Numbered from the stretch's first letter, positions 51,744-60,755 are shown. The stretch: DNA of 64,000 nt from Bacteroidota bacterium (GCA_024279425.1 JAJRRO010000031.1:62001-126000), one strand, 5' to 3'. The notes: a model not told the origin generated them from the sequence alone. Numbers and translations: made by a program.

Positions 51744-51950
51744 TCGCTTTTTAATTTAAATTTTAGCCCAACAACAAATCTGAATATCCGAACAACATGC
51801 TTTGGTTCCTTTGCGCAAACCTAAATGTCCAAAGTGTGATAAAATAACCTTTGGCAGCATATTGTCATTTCATATTTGGGTATTTTACCATTCTCATTTT
51901 AGAATTCCGTCTGCTTTTCCTATTTTGCAATAACCTATCAGAAACTAAGT

Positions 51951-53723
51951 ATGCAAAAAATTACCCGATTATTTGACTTTCCGTATTATCAATTAGAAAA
52001 ATACAATCTAGAAAAATCACTCATCAGCAAGGACAATGGTAAGTGGATTGCTACATCTACCCAGGAATACATTGATAAGGCCAATGCCATAAGTCGGGGG
52101 CTACTGCGATTGGGTGTAGCCAAGAATGATAAGATAGCCGTTATTTCCATGACAAACAGAACAGAATGGAATATAGTGGATATTGGAATTTTACAGGTTG
52201 GTGCTCAAAATGTACCTATTTACCCTACAATTTCGCAACAAGATTATGAATATGTCTTAAAACATAGTGAGTCTAAATATTGCTTTGTTTCATGCACCGA
52301 AGTCCTAGATAAAATCAATGAAATAAAAAGCAATGTCCCATCCTTGAAGGAAGTGTTTTCTTTTGATGAAATTGACAATTGCAAAGATTGGAATGAGGTT
52401 CTAAAATTAGGTGCGGACAAGGCCAATCAAGCCGAAGTTGAGGAAAGAAAGGATAATGTAACGCCAGATGATTTAGCAACACTAATATATACCTCGGGAA
52501 CCACTGGTCGCCCCAAGGGGGTAATGCTTTCCCATAATAATGTGGTTAGCAATGTTATTGAAAGTGAAAAAAGAGTGCCCTTGCATAAAGGTGAATCAAA
52601 GGCATTGAGTTTTCTTCCCGTTTGCCACATTTTCGAGCGTATGATGCTTTATCTCTACCAATATTGCGGTATTGAAATCTATTTTGCCGAATCTTTGGAA
52701 AAAATGACAGACAACTTGAAGGAAGTAAGGCCTAATGTAATGACTGCGGTGCCTAGACTGTATGAAAAGATGTATGATAAAATCGTTGCCAAAGGCAGTG
52801 AGCTTAAAGGTATTAAGAAAGCGCTATTCTTCTGGGCCATTGATGTGGGTCTAAAATATGAACCCTATGGTGCAAATGGATGGTTATACGAGAAAAAACT
52901 AAAACTTGCCCGTAAGCTTATCTTTAGCAAATGGCAAGTGGCGCTGGGTGGTAATCTAGAGCTTATGGTATCAGGTAGTGCCGCATTGCAACCAAGATTG
53001 ACTCGCATTTTTTCAGCAGCCGAAATGCCTATCATGGAAGGTTACGGACTTACAGAAACTTCACCTGTAATATCGGTCAACGACAGACGAGGTGGTGGTT
53101 TTAGAATAGGAACTGTTGGTAGGGTCATAGAGAATGTAGAAGTGAAAATTGCTGACGATGGCGAGATTCTGGCCAAGGGTCCAAACATTATGCAGGGGTA
53201 TTACAAAGACCCAGAAAAGACTGCGGAAGTAATGACTGGAGACTTTTTTCATACCGGCGATATAGGTGAGATTGATATTGATGGTTTTTTAAAGATTACA
53301 GACCGCAAAAAAGAAATGTTCAAAACCTCGGGAGGCAAGTATGTTGCCCCTGCATTGATTGAGAATCAATTAAAACAGTCGCGTTTTATAGAGCAGATAA
53401 TGGTCGTGGGTGAAGGAGAGAAAATGCCTGCAGCGCTGATCCAGCCAGACTTTGAGTTTCTAAAGGAGTGGGGTAAAAGACATGATTTGGATTTTGACAA
53501 TATGTCAAATGTCGTTTCTAATGAAAAAGTAATGGCCCGGTATCAGGAAGAAGTGGATCATGCCAATGCCAATTTTGCCAAATGGGAAAAAGTAAAACAA
53601 TTTAGATTAACACCTGATGCATGGACCATAGACGGTGGCCACTTAACCCCCACCATGAAACTTAAAAGAAAGGTTATTAAAGAAATATACCTGGACTTGT
53701 ACAATGATATCTACAAGCACTAG
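51951..53723 (+). CDS. fadD: long-chain acyl-CoA synthetase (AMP-binding)
   Basis: A 590-residue adenylate-forming enzyme that activates fatty acids to acyl-CoA using ATP. The P-loop-like A3 motif L-I-Y-T-S-G-T-T-G-R-P-K-G-V is at 178-191. Y-G-L-T-E-T-S-P-V (A5), T-G-D-I-G (A7) and D-R-K-K-E-M-F-K-T-S-G-G-K-Y-V (A8) follow, and the C-terminal lysine lies in T-P-T-M-K-L-K-R-K. It matches the FAA1-type long-chain ligases common in Bacteroidota. It supplies acyl-CoA to the beta-oxidation genes that start 200 bases downstream, but it is outside the MarR-linked operon, since a promoter with an operator lies between. The 249 bases upstream show no clear -7 box. Confidence 0.93.
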   Translation: MQKITRLFDFPYYQLEKYNLEKSLISKDNGKWIATSTQEYIDKANAISRGLLRLGVAKNDKIAVISMTNRTEWNIVDIGILQVGAQNVPIYPTISQQDYEYVLKHSESKYCFVSCTEVLDKINEIKSNVPSLKEVFSFDEIDNCKDWNEVLKLGADKANQAEVEERKDNVTPDDLATLIYTSGTTGRPKGVMLSHNNVVSNVIESEKRVPLHKGESKALSFLPVCHIFERMMLYLYQYCGIEIYFAESLEKMTDNLKEVRPNVMTAVPRLYEKMYDKIVAKGSELKGIKKALFFWAIDVGLKYEPYGANGWLYEKKLKLARKLIFSKWQVALGGNLELMVSGSAALQPRLTRIFSAAEMPIMEGYGLTETSPVISVNDRRGGGFRIGTVGRVIENVEVKIADDGEILAKGPNIMQGYYKDPEKTAEVMTGDFFHTGDIGEIDIDGFLKITDRKKEMFKTSGGKYVAPALIENQLKQSRFIEQIMVVGEGEKMPAALIQPDFEFLKEWGKRHDLDFDNMSNVVSNEKVMARYQEEVDHANANFAKWEKVKQFRLTPDAWTIDGGHLTPTMKLKRKVIKEIYLDLYNDIYKH

Positions 53724-53891
53724 GTAATAATCCTTGGCAATTAGCACTTTGTTGCCCTTCATATTTGTAATAAATTAGTATTGATTCTCCGGTCATCAAC
53801 ATACCCATTTACCAGAGGCGTATTACTCTTCTTGGCAATCTAGCAATCCAATATTCTACTAGAACAAATGGCCTTTATATTTTTTTTTATT

Positions 53892-53909
53892 TATTATGCA
53901 TGCATAATA
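53892..53909. promoter_or_regulatory. 18-bp perfect palindrome, candidate MarR operator
   Basis: TATTATGCATGCATAATA is identical to its reverse complement. It is centred 22 bases upstream of the -7 box, right over the expected -33 element. MarR dimers bind 16-20-bp palindromes, so this is a likely site of autoregulation and of control of the fad operon. Confidence 0.7.
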
Positions 53910-53917
53910 TATTTTCA

Positions 53918-53925
53918 TATCTTTG
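53918..53925 (+). promoter_or_regulatory. -7 promoter box of the marR-fad operon
   Basis: TATCTTTG fits TAnnTTTG. Transcription would start near 53930, only about 5 bases before ATG 53935 and 14 before ATG 53944, so the mRNA is nearly leaderless. Confidence 0.65.
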
Positions 53926-53934
53926 GGAATCAAT

Positions 53935-54396
53935 ATGTCCCATATGAAAGAAATTACCATAGATTATGTGCTTAGAGCCACTTGGCAAGCCGTAGCTAGA
54001 ATGTACAATGAAGAGGCTAAAGGTTTTGGTTCTACCATGGCCGTTGGGTTTACCCTATTAAGCATCGACCCTAAGATAGGAACGCCCTCGACTGCTTTGG
54101 GCCCTAAAATGGGTATGGAAGCCACAAGCCTATCTAGGATTTTGAAAAGTATGGAAGAAAAAGGGTTAATAGAACGTAAACCCAATCCCGATGATGGCAG
54201 GGGTGTTCTTATTCATCTTACCGATTTTGGTCTGGAAAAGAGAATAGATTCCAAGGATGCGGTGCTTAAATTCAATGATACTGTAAGAGAGAATGTGGTC
54301 CAAGAGAAGCTAGATTGCTTTTTCGAAGTAATGGAGACCATTAATAAACTCATAATCGATAAAAGTATTTTCACTAAAGATTCAACAACTAATTAA
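53935..54396 (+). CDS. MarR family transcriptional regulator of the fad operon
   Basis: A 153-residue winged-helix regulator. The start is ATG 53935 (M-S-H-M-K-E-I-T); ATG 53944 is also possible. The DNA-binding part has P-K-M-G-M-E-A-T-S-L-S-R-I-L-K-S-M-E-E-K-G-L-I-E-R, the recognition helix and turn, then the wing R-K-P-N-P-D-D-G-R-G-V-L-I-H-L-T, close to the family's 'DRR' wing but with G-R-G. Long helices at both ends form the dimer interface. It is 16 bases upstream of the HAD/crotonase gene and has an 18-bp palindrome over its promoter. Acyl-CoA is the expected effector, by analogy with other fatty-acid MarR/FadR systems; this is inference. Confidence 0.88.
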   Translation: MSHMKEITIDYVLRATWQAVARMYNEEAKGFGSTMAVGFTLLSIDPKIGTPSTALGPKMGMEATSLSRILKSMEEKGLIERKPNPDDGRGVLIHLTDFGLEKRIDSKDAVLKFNDTVRENVVQEKLDCFFEVMETINKLIIDKSIFTKDSTTN

Positions 54397-54412
54397 TACC
54401 GCCTAAATTTAG

Positions 54413-56818
54413 ATGAACAAGCATATTAAAAAAGTAGCAGTAATTGGCTCAGGAATCATGGGCAGTGGTATCGCATGCCATTTCGCCAATATTGGGGTCG
54501 AGGTTTTATTGCTTGATATTGTTCCAAGGGAACTTGATGAAAAAGAAAAGTCCAAAGGCTTAACATTAAATGATAAGGCGGTTCGCAATCGCCTTGTCAA
54601 TAATTCACTGGTGGCCGCATTAAAGTCGAAGCCATCACCTATCTACCATCAAAAATTCGCCCAGCGTATATCTACCGGAAATCTTGAAGATGATATTTCA
54701 AAAGTTTCTGAGGTAGATTGGATTATTGAAGTAGTGGTCGAACGACTCGATATCAAAAAAACGGTATTCGAGAACCTTGAAAAACATAGAACGCCAGGAA
54801 CACTTATCACATCAAACACATCGGGCATCCCGATTAAATTTATGTCCGACGGGCGAAGTGATGATTTTCAGAGACATTTCTGCGGTACCCACTTCTTTAA
54901 CCCTGCCAGGTATTTAAAATTGTTCGAAATAATCCCGGGACCAAAAACCGATCCCGAAGTCCTTGATTTTCTAAACGTATATGGCGAACAGTTCTTGGGC
55001 AAAACTTCTGTAATAGCTAAAGACACCCCAGCGTTTATTGGAAATCGTGTCGGAATTTTCAGTATTCAAAGCCTGTTTCATATGGTAAAGGAACTTGGAA
55101 TGACGGTCGAAGAGGTAGATAAGTTAAGCGGTCCCGTAATCGGCAGGCCAAAGTCAGCAACCTTTAGAACTGTAGATGTTGTTGGACTAGACACTTTAGT
55201 ACATGTGGCCAACGGCTTGTACGAGAATTGTTCAGATGATGAAAAGCACGAGCTTTTTAAATTACCTGATTTTATCTCTACAATGATGGAGAATAAATGG
55301 TTGGGAAGTAAAACCGGACAAGGGTTTTATAAAAAAATAAAAGGAAAAGGAGGTAAAAGCGAAATCCTGACTTTGGATTTGGATACGATGGACTATCGAT
55401 CAAAAAAAAGTGCCAAATTCGCAACCCTCGAATTAACCAAGACCATTGACAAGGTAGTTGACAGGTTTAATATACTTGTTGGCGGTAAAGATAAAGCAGG
55501 GGAATTCTATAGAAAGAGTTTCGCTGCTTTATTTGCTTATGTATCCCACAGAATCCCTGAAATAACCGATGAATTATATAAGATAGATGATGCCATGAGA
55601 GCTGGTTTTGGTTGGGAACATGGACCTTTTCAAATTTGGGATGCCGTAGGACTGAAACAAGGTTTGGCTATTATGAAAGATGAAGGCCAGGAACCTGCAC
55701 CTTGGATCAACGAGATGATTGAAGCCGGTGTGGATTCATTCTACACGATACAAGAGGGAGCTGCTTATTTCTACGACATACCAAGCAAATCCACTGCAAA
55801 AATACCAGGACAGGATGCATTCATCATCTTGGATAATATTAGAACATCCAATGAAGTATTCAAAAATAGTGGATGCATTATTGAAGATCTTGGCGATGGG
55901 ATTTTGAATATTGAATTCCAGTCCAAAATGAACACCATCGGAGGTGATGTACTTGCTGGTTTGAATAAGGCCATCGATATAGCCGAAAAGGACTTTCAAG
56001 GATTGGTAGTTGGTAATCAAGCCCCTAATTTCTCAGTAGGTGCCAATATTGGCATGATTTTTATGATGGCCGTTGAGCAAGAATATGATGAAATCAATAT
56101 GGCAATCAAATTGTTTCAGGATACAACAATGCGTTTGCGCTATTCATCTATACCAACTGTTGTAGCACCTCATGGCATGTGCTTGGGAGGTGGGTGTGAA
56201 TTGGCCTTACATGCCGATAAGGTGGTGGCTGCTGCAGAATCCTATATGGGGTTGGTTGAATTTGGGGTTGGCGTAATACCAGGTGGTGGTGGTTCCAAGG
56301 AATTTGCTTTGCGTGCCGCCGACACTTTCAAAAAGAACGATGTGGAACTTAATGTGCTTCAGGAATATTTCTTGACCATTGGCATGGCAAAAGTGTCTAC
56401 ATCGGCCTATGAGGCATATGATTTGGGAATTCTGCAAAAAGGAAAGGATATTGTCGTTGTAAACAAGGACAGACAAATCGCAACGGCAAAGGCACATGCA
56501 AAATTAATGGCAGAGGCTGGTTATACACAACCTGTTAGACGTAAAGATGTAAAAGTACTCGGAAAACAGGCTTTGGGCATGTTCTTGGTCGGTACTGATG
56601 CTATGGAAGCTAGTCACTATATAAGTGAACACGACCATAAAATTGCTAACAAATTGGCCTATGTAATGGCTGGTGGTGATTTGTCCGAACCCACTTTGGT
56701 CAGTGAACAATATCTATTGGATATCGAAAGAGAGGCTTTTTTAAGTCTGTGCACTGAACGTAAGACGTTGGAACGAATTCAGCATATGTTGAAAACCGGG
56801 AAGCCGTTGAGAAATTAG
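54413..56818 (+). CDS. 3-hydroxyacyl-CoA dehydrogenase / enoyl-CoA hydratase fusion
   Basis: An 801-residue bifunctional beta-oxidation enzyme. The dehydrogenase comes first: NAD loop V-I-G-S-G-I-M-G-S-G-I-A-C-H-F (9-23), S-N-T-S-G-I-P, the catalytic His in G-T-H-F-F-N-P-A, then the helical HAD C-domain repeats. The crotonase part follows (about 475-700), with A-P-N-F-S-V-G-A-N-I and G-G-G-C-E-L-A-L-H-A-D, where the first catalytic Glu resides, and G-L-V-E-F-G-V-G-V-I-P-G-G-G-G with the second. This HAD-first order is that of FadN/YusL-type proteins, opposite to E. coli FadB. The thiolase gene follows after a small inserted four-helix cassette. Confidence 0.94.
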   Translation: MNKHIKKVAVIGSGIMGSGIACHFANIGVEVLLLDIVPRELDEKEKSKGLTLNDKAVRNRLVNNSLVAALKSKPSPIYHQKFAQRISTGNLEDDISKVSEVDWIIEVVVERLDIKKTVFENLEKHRTPGTLITSNTSGIPIKFMSDGRSDDFQRHFCGTHFFNPARYLKLFEIIPGPKTDPEVLDFLNVYGEQFLGKTSVIAKDTPAFIGNRVGIFSIQSLFHMVKELGMTVEEVDKLSGPVIGRPKSATFRTVDVVGLDTLVHVANGLYENCSDDEKHELFKLPDFISTMMENKWLGSKTGQGFYKKIKGKGGKSEILTLDLDTMDYRSKKSAKFATLELTKTIDKVVDRFNILVGGKDKAGEFYRKSFAALFAYVSHRIPEITDELYKIDDAMRAGFGWEHGPFQIWDAVGLKQGLAIMKDEGQEPAPWINEMIEAGVDSFYTIQEGAAYFYDIPSKSTAKIPGQDAFIILDNIRTSNEVFKNSGCIIEDLGDGILNIEFQSKMNTIGGDVLAGLNKAIDIAEKDFQGLVVGNQAPNFSVGANIGMIFMMAVEQEYDEINMAIKLFQDTTMRLRYSSIPTVVAPHGMCLGGGCELALHADKVVAAAESYMGLVEFGVGVIPGGGGSKEFALRAADTFKKNDVELNVLQEYFLTIGMAKVSTSAYEAYDLGILQKGKDIVVVNKDRQIATAKAHAKLMAEAGYTQPVRRKDVKVLGKQALGMFLVGTDAMEASHYISEHDHKIANKLAYVMAGGDLSEPTLVSEQYLLDIEREAFLSLCTERKTLERIQHMLKTGKPLRN

Positions 56819-56823
56819 ATATG

Positions 56824-57247
56824 AGAATTGAGACGTTAGATATTAGATTTAAATATTAAACCACTATGCACAATTTTCAGGAATTAATTATTTGGCAAAA
56901 AGCAATGGACTTAACCGAAGACCTATATCGGTTATCGGCTTCGTTTCCTAAAGAAGAAAAATACGGATTGACGAGTCAAATCGGGAGAAGTGCCATTTCT
57001 GTTCCTCCAAACATTGCAGAGGGGGCGGGCCGAAATACCGACGGGGAGTTTAAGAACTTTCTGGGAATAGCAAGTGGTTTATCAAACGAGTTGTTTTCTC
57101 AACTGCCGTTATCTCATAGACTTGACTTAGTTCCCGAAAAAAAAGTTGCGCCCATCCTGAATAACCTCATTGAAATTCAGAAAATAAATTATTCTTTAAT
57201 CAAAAAATTCTCAAAGTGAGAAATCTAAAGTCTTATAGCTCACTTCT
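56824..57247. mobile_element. putative mini-cassette: inverted repeats around a four-helix-bundle gene
   Basis: The left flank 56824-56850 and the reverse complement of the right flank 57221-57247 match at 20 of 27 positions; both end in TTAGATTT-type words and start AGAA-TGAG. The unit begins 6 bases after the HAD/crotonase stop and ends 13 bases before the thiolase start, so it fills this junction exactly. No transposase is encoded; mobility is inferred. Confidence 0.5.
56866..57219 (+). CDS. four-helix bundle protein (23S rRNA intervening-sequence type)
   Basis: A 117-residue all-helical protein of the S23/IVP family (PF05635-type). The signature is F-Q-E-L-I-I-W-Q-K-A-M-D-L-T at the start, F-P-K-E-E-K-Y-G-L-T-S-Q-I-G-R-S-A-I-S-V-P-P-N-I-A-E-G-A-G in the middle and I-E-I-Q-K-I-N-Y-S-L near the end. 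First seen inside 23S rRNA intervening sequences, such proteins form pentameric barrels and include the Avd accessory of diversity-generating retroelements. Their function when free-standing is unknown. It interrupts the beta-oxidation operon, between the HAD/crotonase and thiolase genes, and has its own inverted-repeat flanks. Confidence 0.88.
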   Translation: MHNFQELIIWQKAMDLTEDLYRLSASFPKEEKYGLTSQIGRSAISVPPNIAEGAGRNTDGEFKNFLGIASGLSNELFSQLPLSHRLDLVPEKKVAPILNNLIEIQKINYSLIKKFSK

Positions 57248-57259
57248 AAAATCTTTCAA

Positions 57260-58450
57260 ATGAAACAAGCATATATAGTAAAAGCGTATCGAACTGCAGT
57301 TGGTAAAGCACCTAAAGGAGTATTTCGTTTTAAAAGAACAGATGAGTTGGCAGCGGAGACCATTGAATACATGATGAAAGAGATGCCAGGTTTTGACAAA
57401 AAACGTATCGATGATGTCATTGTTGGCAATGCAATGCCCGAAGGTTCCCAAGGATTGAATATGGCCCGTTTGATTTCATTAATGGGATTGGATATTATTG
57501 ATGTTCCCGGGGTTACGGTTAATCGATTTTGTTCGTCAGGTATTGAAACCATAGGAATTGCCACGGCAAAAATCCAAGCGGGAATGGCCGATTGTATCAT
57601 TGCCGGTGGTGCTGAAAGCATGAGCGCTGTACCTATGACCGGCTATAAAACCGAACTGAACTATGATCTGGTAAATTCGGGTCATGAGGATTATTATTGG
57701 GGTATGGGAAATACAGCAGAAGCGGTCGCCAATGAGTTTAAAGTGTCTCGCGAAGATCAAGACGAATTTGCCTACAACTCGCATATGAAAGCCTTGAAGG
57801 CACAAGCTGAAAATCGTTTTCAAGATCAAATTGTTCCCATTGATGTTGAGCAGACATATATTGATGAAAACGGTAAAAAAGCGGTAAAAAAGTATACAGT
57901 GACCAAGGACGAAGGACCGCGAAAAGGAACTTCCGTTGAAGTATTGAACAAACTTAGACCCGTATTTGCGGCAGGAGGCAGCGTAACTGCTGGAAATTCA
58001 TCGCAAATGAGTGATGGCGCGGCCTTTGTATTGGTAATGAGCGAAGAAATGGTAAAAGAGCTGAATTTGGAGCCCATTGCGCGTTTGGTCAATTACGCCG
58101 CGGCAGGTGTTGAACCAAGAATCATGGGAATTGGACCTGTAAAAGCCATTCCGAAGGCATTGAAACAAGCCGGTTTAAAACAAGAGGATGTGGAACTCAT
58201 AGAGTTGAATGAGGCATTTGCATCCCAGTCACTTGCGGTCATTAGGGAATTGAATCTTGATCCAAATATTATAAATGTAAATGGTGGTGCCATAGCATTA
58301 GGACATCCATTGGGCTGTACCGGGGCTAAATTATCTGTCCAATTATTTGATGAAATGAGAAAACGTGACATGAAAGGAAAATATGGTATGGTCACCATGT
58401 GTGTAGGAACCGGACAAGGTGCAGCGGGGATTTACGAATTTCTTAATTAG
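57260..58450 (+). CDS. fadA: acetyl-CoA C-acyltransferase (thiolase)
   Basis: A 396-residue thiolase that cleaves 3-ketoacyl-CoA to acetyl-CoA and a shortened acyl-CoA. The nucleophile is C91 in N-R-F-C-S-S-G-I-E-T, N-E-A-F-A-S-Q is the middle signature, and the second Cys lies in G-H-P-L-G-C-T-G-A (C-terminal signature). G-G-A-E-S-M-S forms the tetramer-loop region. The length is standard. It belongs to the operon with the MarR regulator and the HAD/crotonase fusion, and is flanked on both sides by four-helix-bundle cassettes. Its preference for long chains is inferred from neighbours; acetoacetyl-CoA thiolase is less likely given the context. Confidence 0.94.
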   Translation: MKQAYIVKAYRTAVGKAPKGVFRFKRTDELAAETIEYMMKEMPGFDKKRIDDVIVGNAMPEGSQGLNMARLISLMGLDIIDVPGVTVNRFCSSGIETIGIATAKIQAGMADCIIAGGAESMSAVPMTGYKTELNYDLVNSGHEDYYWGMGNTAEAVANEFKVSREDQDEFAYNSHMKALKAQAENRFQDQIVPIDVEQTYIDENGKKAVKKYTVTKDEGPRKGTSVEVLNKLRPVFAAGGSVTAGNSSQMSDGAAFVLVMSEEMVKELNLEPIARLVNYAAAGVEPRIMGIGPVKAIPKALKQAGLKQEDVELIELNEAFASQSLAVIRELNLDPNIINVNGGAIALGHPLGCTGAKLSVQLFDEMRKRDMKGKYGMVTMCVGTGQGAAGIYEFLN

Positions 58451-58463
58451 GGGCTAGACACTA

Positions 58464-58858
58464 GAGTCAAGAATCAGGACGAATGGGCAGACACAACTTT
58501 AAAAAACTCAAGATTTGGGAAGCAGGGATTTCTATAGTATCGGATACATATCGCATGGTCAAAAATTCTCCCGAAGTTGAAAAGTATAATTTGGTTTCCC
58601 AGTTAATTAGATGTGCTGTTTCCATCCCTTCAAATATTGCTGAGGGCACGAGCAAATCGACAGATAAACATCTGAACAAATATATCGAGATTAGCTTGGG
58701 CTCTGCTTTTGAATGGGAAACCCAATTAATCATAGCTCACAATGAAAGTTACATTTCCAATGAGGAATTTGAGCTTTTAGAAAATAAAATTCAACAATTA
58801 CAAAAAATGATATCAGGGTTTCAAGGCAAACTAAATCTCTAGTCTTGTTTCTTGGTTC
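58464..58858. mobile_element. second putative mini-cassette with inverted repeats
   Basis: GAGTCAAGAATCAGGAC (58464-58480) matches the reverse complement of 58842-58858 at 13 of 17 positions. It sits between the thiolase stop (14 bases) and the acyl-CoA dehydrogenase start (23 bases) and encloses a four-helix-bundle gene. Its repeat sequences differ from those of the first cassette, though both are built of TAGA/GAGA-like words. Mobility is inferred. Confidence 0.45.
58483..58842 (+). CDS. four-helix bundle protein (23S rRNA intervening-sequence type)
   Basis: A 119-residue S23/IVP-family protein. The signature is F-K-K-L-K-I-W-E-A-G-I-S-I-V, E-K-Y-N-L-V-S-Q-L-I-R-C-A-V-S-I-P-S-N-I-A-E-G-T-S and, towards the C-terminus, L-E-N-K-I-Q-Q-L-Q-K-M-I. 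It is a homologue of the gene at 56866 but only modestly similar outside the signature, so the two look like independent arrivals rather than a recent tandem copy. The sequence is complete with no lesion, which argues for selection or recent entry. It lies between the thiolase and acyl-CoA dehydrogenase genes on the same strand, and does not break either coding region. Confidence 0.88.
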   Translation: MGRHNFKKLKIWEAGISIVSDTYRMVKNSPEVEKYNLVSQLIRCAVSIPSNIAEGTSKSTDKHLNKYIEISLGSAFEWETQLIIAHNESYISNEEFELLENKIQQLQKMISGFQGKLNL

Positions 58859-58881
58859 ACGATTCTTTAATCTTACAAAAT

Positions 58882-60693
58882 ATGAGTACTGAAACAAAAA
58901 ACACAGAACTACTTCGAGGCGGGCAGTTCCTCGTTAAAGAAACAAAATGTGAAGACGTTTTCACCTTAGAGGATTTATCCGAAGAGCAGCGCATGATGCG
59001 CGATAGCACAAAGGAATTCGTAGATCGCGAACTTTGGGCACATTGGGAACGCTTCGAAAAGAAAGACTATGCCTATACCAAAGAATGTATGCGTAAGGCG
59101 GGGGAATTGGGACTATTGTCCATTGCTGTACCTGAAGCGTATGGAGGAATGGGAATGGGCTTTGTTTCTACCATGTTGGTCTGCGATTACATTTCCGGGG
59201 CAACAGGTTCATTCAGCACTGCATTTGGGGCCCATACGGGTATTGGAACCATGCCTATAACCCTTTATGGTACAGAAGAACAAAAGCAGAAATACATCCC
59301 CAAATTAGCCTCTGGAGAGTGGTTTGGAGCGTATTGCCTAACCGAACCCGGAGCTGGTTCTGACGCCAATTCGGGGAAAACAAAAGCAGTGTTATCCGAA
59401 GATGGGAAATATTACTCCATGACTGGGCAGAAAATGTGGATATCAAATGCCGGTTTTTGCAATATATTCATTGTTTTCGCTCGTATAGAAGACGATAAGA
59501 ACATCACCGGATTTATTGTTGAAAACGACCCCGAAAATGGAATTTCTATGGGGGATGAAGAAAATAAATTGGGAATCCACTCCTCCTCTACCCGTCAGGT
59601 ATTCTTTAGCAATACCAAGATTCCTGTCGAAAACCTGCTTTCTGAGCGTGGCAACGGATTTAAAATCGCCTTGAATGCCCTGAACATTGGTAGAATCAAA
59701 TTGGCCGCCGCTTGTTTGGAAGCACAACGTCGCGTAATTGGCGAAGCCGTTAAATATGCCAATGAAAGAATTCAATTCAAGACGCCTATTATTAATTTTG
59801 GAGCTATTAAGGCTAAAATTGCAACCATGGCCACAAATACATATGCAGGGGAATCTGCATGTTATAGAGCTGCAAAAAACATTGAGGACAGGATTGCCCT
59901 TCGTGAAGCCAGTGGCAACTCGCATCAAGAAGCAGAACTAAAGGGTATTGAAGAATACGCCATTGAATGTTCCATTCTTAAGGTGGCCGCTTCAGAAGAC
60001 GTACAAAGTACCACTGATGAAGGGGTACAAATATTTGGTGGAATGGGCTTTAGTGCCGATGCACCCATGGAGAAGGCATGGAGAGACGCCAGAATATCCC
60101 GTATTTATGAAGGTACCAATGAAATAAACCGAATGTTGTCTGTAGGCATGTTGGTCAAAAAGGCCCTGAGAGGACATGTGGATCTTTTAGGACCCGCTAC
60201 CAAAGTGGGTGAGGAATTAATGGGTATTCCTTCTTTTGATGCTCCTGACTTTTCAGAGTTATTTTCAGAAGAAAAGGATTTGATCGCTAGGCTTAAGAAA
60301 GTATTCTTAATGGTTGCCGGTAGCGCCGTTCAAAAATTTGGAATGGAATTGGAGAAACACCAACAATTGATGCTGGCAACCTCTGATATTCTTATAAAAA
60401 TCTATATGGCCGAATCTACCCTATTAAGAGCGGAAAAGAATGCAAAACGTTTTGGGGAAGAAGCCCAAGCTGCACAAATCGCCATGGCCAAACTCTATGT
60501 ATACAATGCTACAGAAATTGTAATAACCAAGGGAAAGGAAGCCATTATTTCTTTCACTGAAGGCGATGAACAACGCATGATGCTAATGGGGCTCAAACGC
60601 TTCACAAAATATACAAATAACCCTAATGTAATAGCCTTACGTACTCAGATTGCCGATAAGGTTGCTGCTGATAACGGTTACACCTTTGACTAA
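58882..60693 (+). CDS. acyl-CoA dehydrogenase (VLCAD-like, with C-terminal extension)
   Basis: A 603-residue FAD enzyme for the first step of beta-oxidation. I start at ATG 58882 (M-S-T-E-T-K-N-T-E-L-L). The upstream in-frame codon at 58852 lies in the flank of the cassette and is unlikely. Visible are G-A-Y-C-L-T-E-P-G-A-G-S-D-A (FAD-binding signature), W-I-S-N-A-G-F, Q-I-F-G-G-M-G-F and the catalytic Glu in Y-E-G-T-N-E-I-N-R. The 180-residue extension beyond a normal 380-400-residue ACAD matches the very-long-chain/ACAD9 type, which can bind membranes. It is the last gene of the fad operon, followed by a strong terminator. Confidence 0.94.
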   Translation: MSTETKNTELLRGGQFLVKETKCEDVFTLEDLSEEQRMMRDSTKEFVDRELWAHWERFEKKDYAYTKECMRKAGELGLLSIAVPEAYGGMGMGFVSTMLVCDYISGATGSFSTAFGAHTGIGTMPITLYGTEEQKQKYIPKLASGEWFGAYCLTEPGAGSDANSGKTKAVLSEDGKYYSMTGQKMWISNAGFCNIFIVFARIEDDKNITGFIVENDPENGISMGDEENKLGIHSSSTRQVFFSNTKIPVENLLSERGNGFKIALNALNIGRIKLAAACLEAQRRVIGEAVKYANERIQFKTPIINFGAIKAKIATMATNTYAGESACYRAAKNIEDRIALREASGNSHQEAELKGIEEYAIECSILKVAASEDVQSTTDEGVQIFGGMGFSADAPMEKAWRDARISRIYEGTNEINRMLSVGMLVKKALRGHVDLLGPATKVGEELMGIPSFDAPDFSELFSEEKDLIARLKKVFLMVAGSAVQKFGMELEKHQQLMLATSDILIKIYMAESTLLRAEKNAKRFGEEAQAAQIAMAKLYVYNATEIVITKGKEAIISFTEGDEQRMMLMGLKRFTKYTNNPNVIALRTQIADKVAADNGYTFD

Positions 60694-60728
60694 TTCAGAT
60701 TGAAACTTTTGAAAATTCAGAAGCAAAG

Positions 60729-60755
60729 GCCGCTCCAAATGGAGCGGCTTTTTTA
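60729..60755 (+). terminator. Rho-independent terminator of the fad operon
   Basis: GCCGCTCC, loop AAAT, GGAGCGGC, then TTTTTT. It lies 36 bases after the acyl-CoA dehydrogenase stop. Confidence 0.92.
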
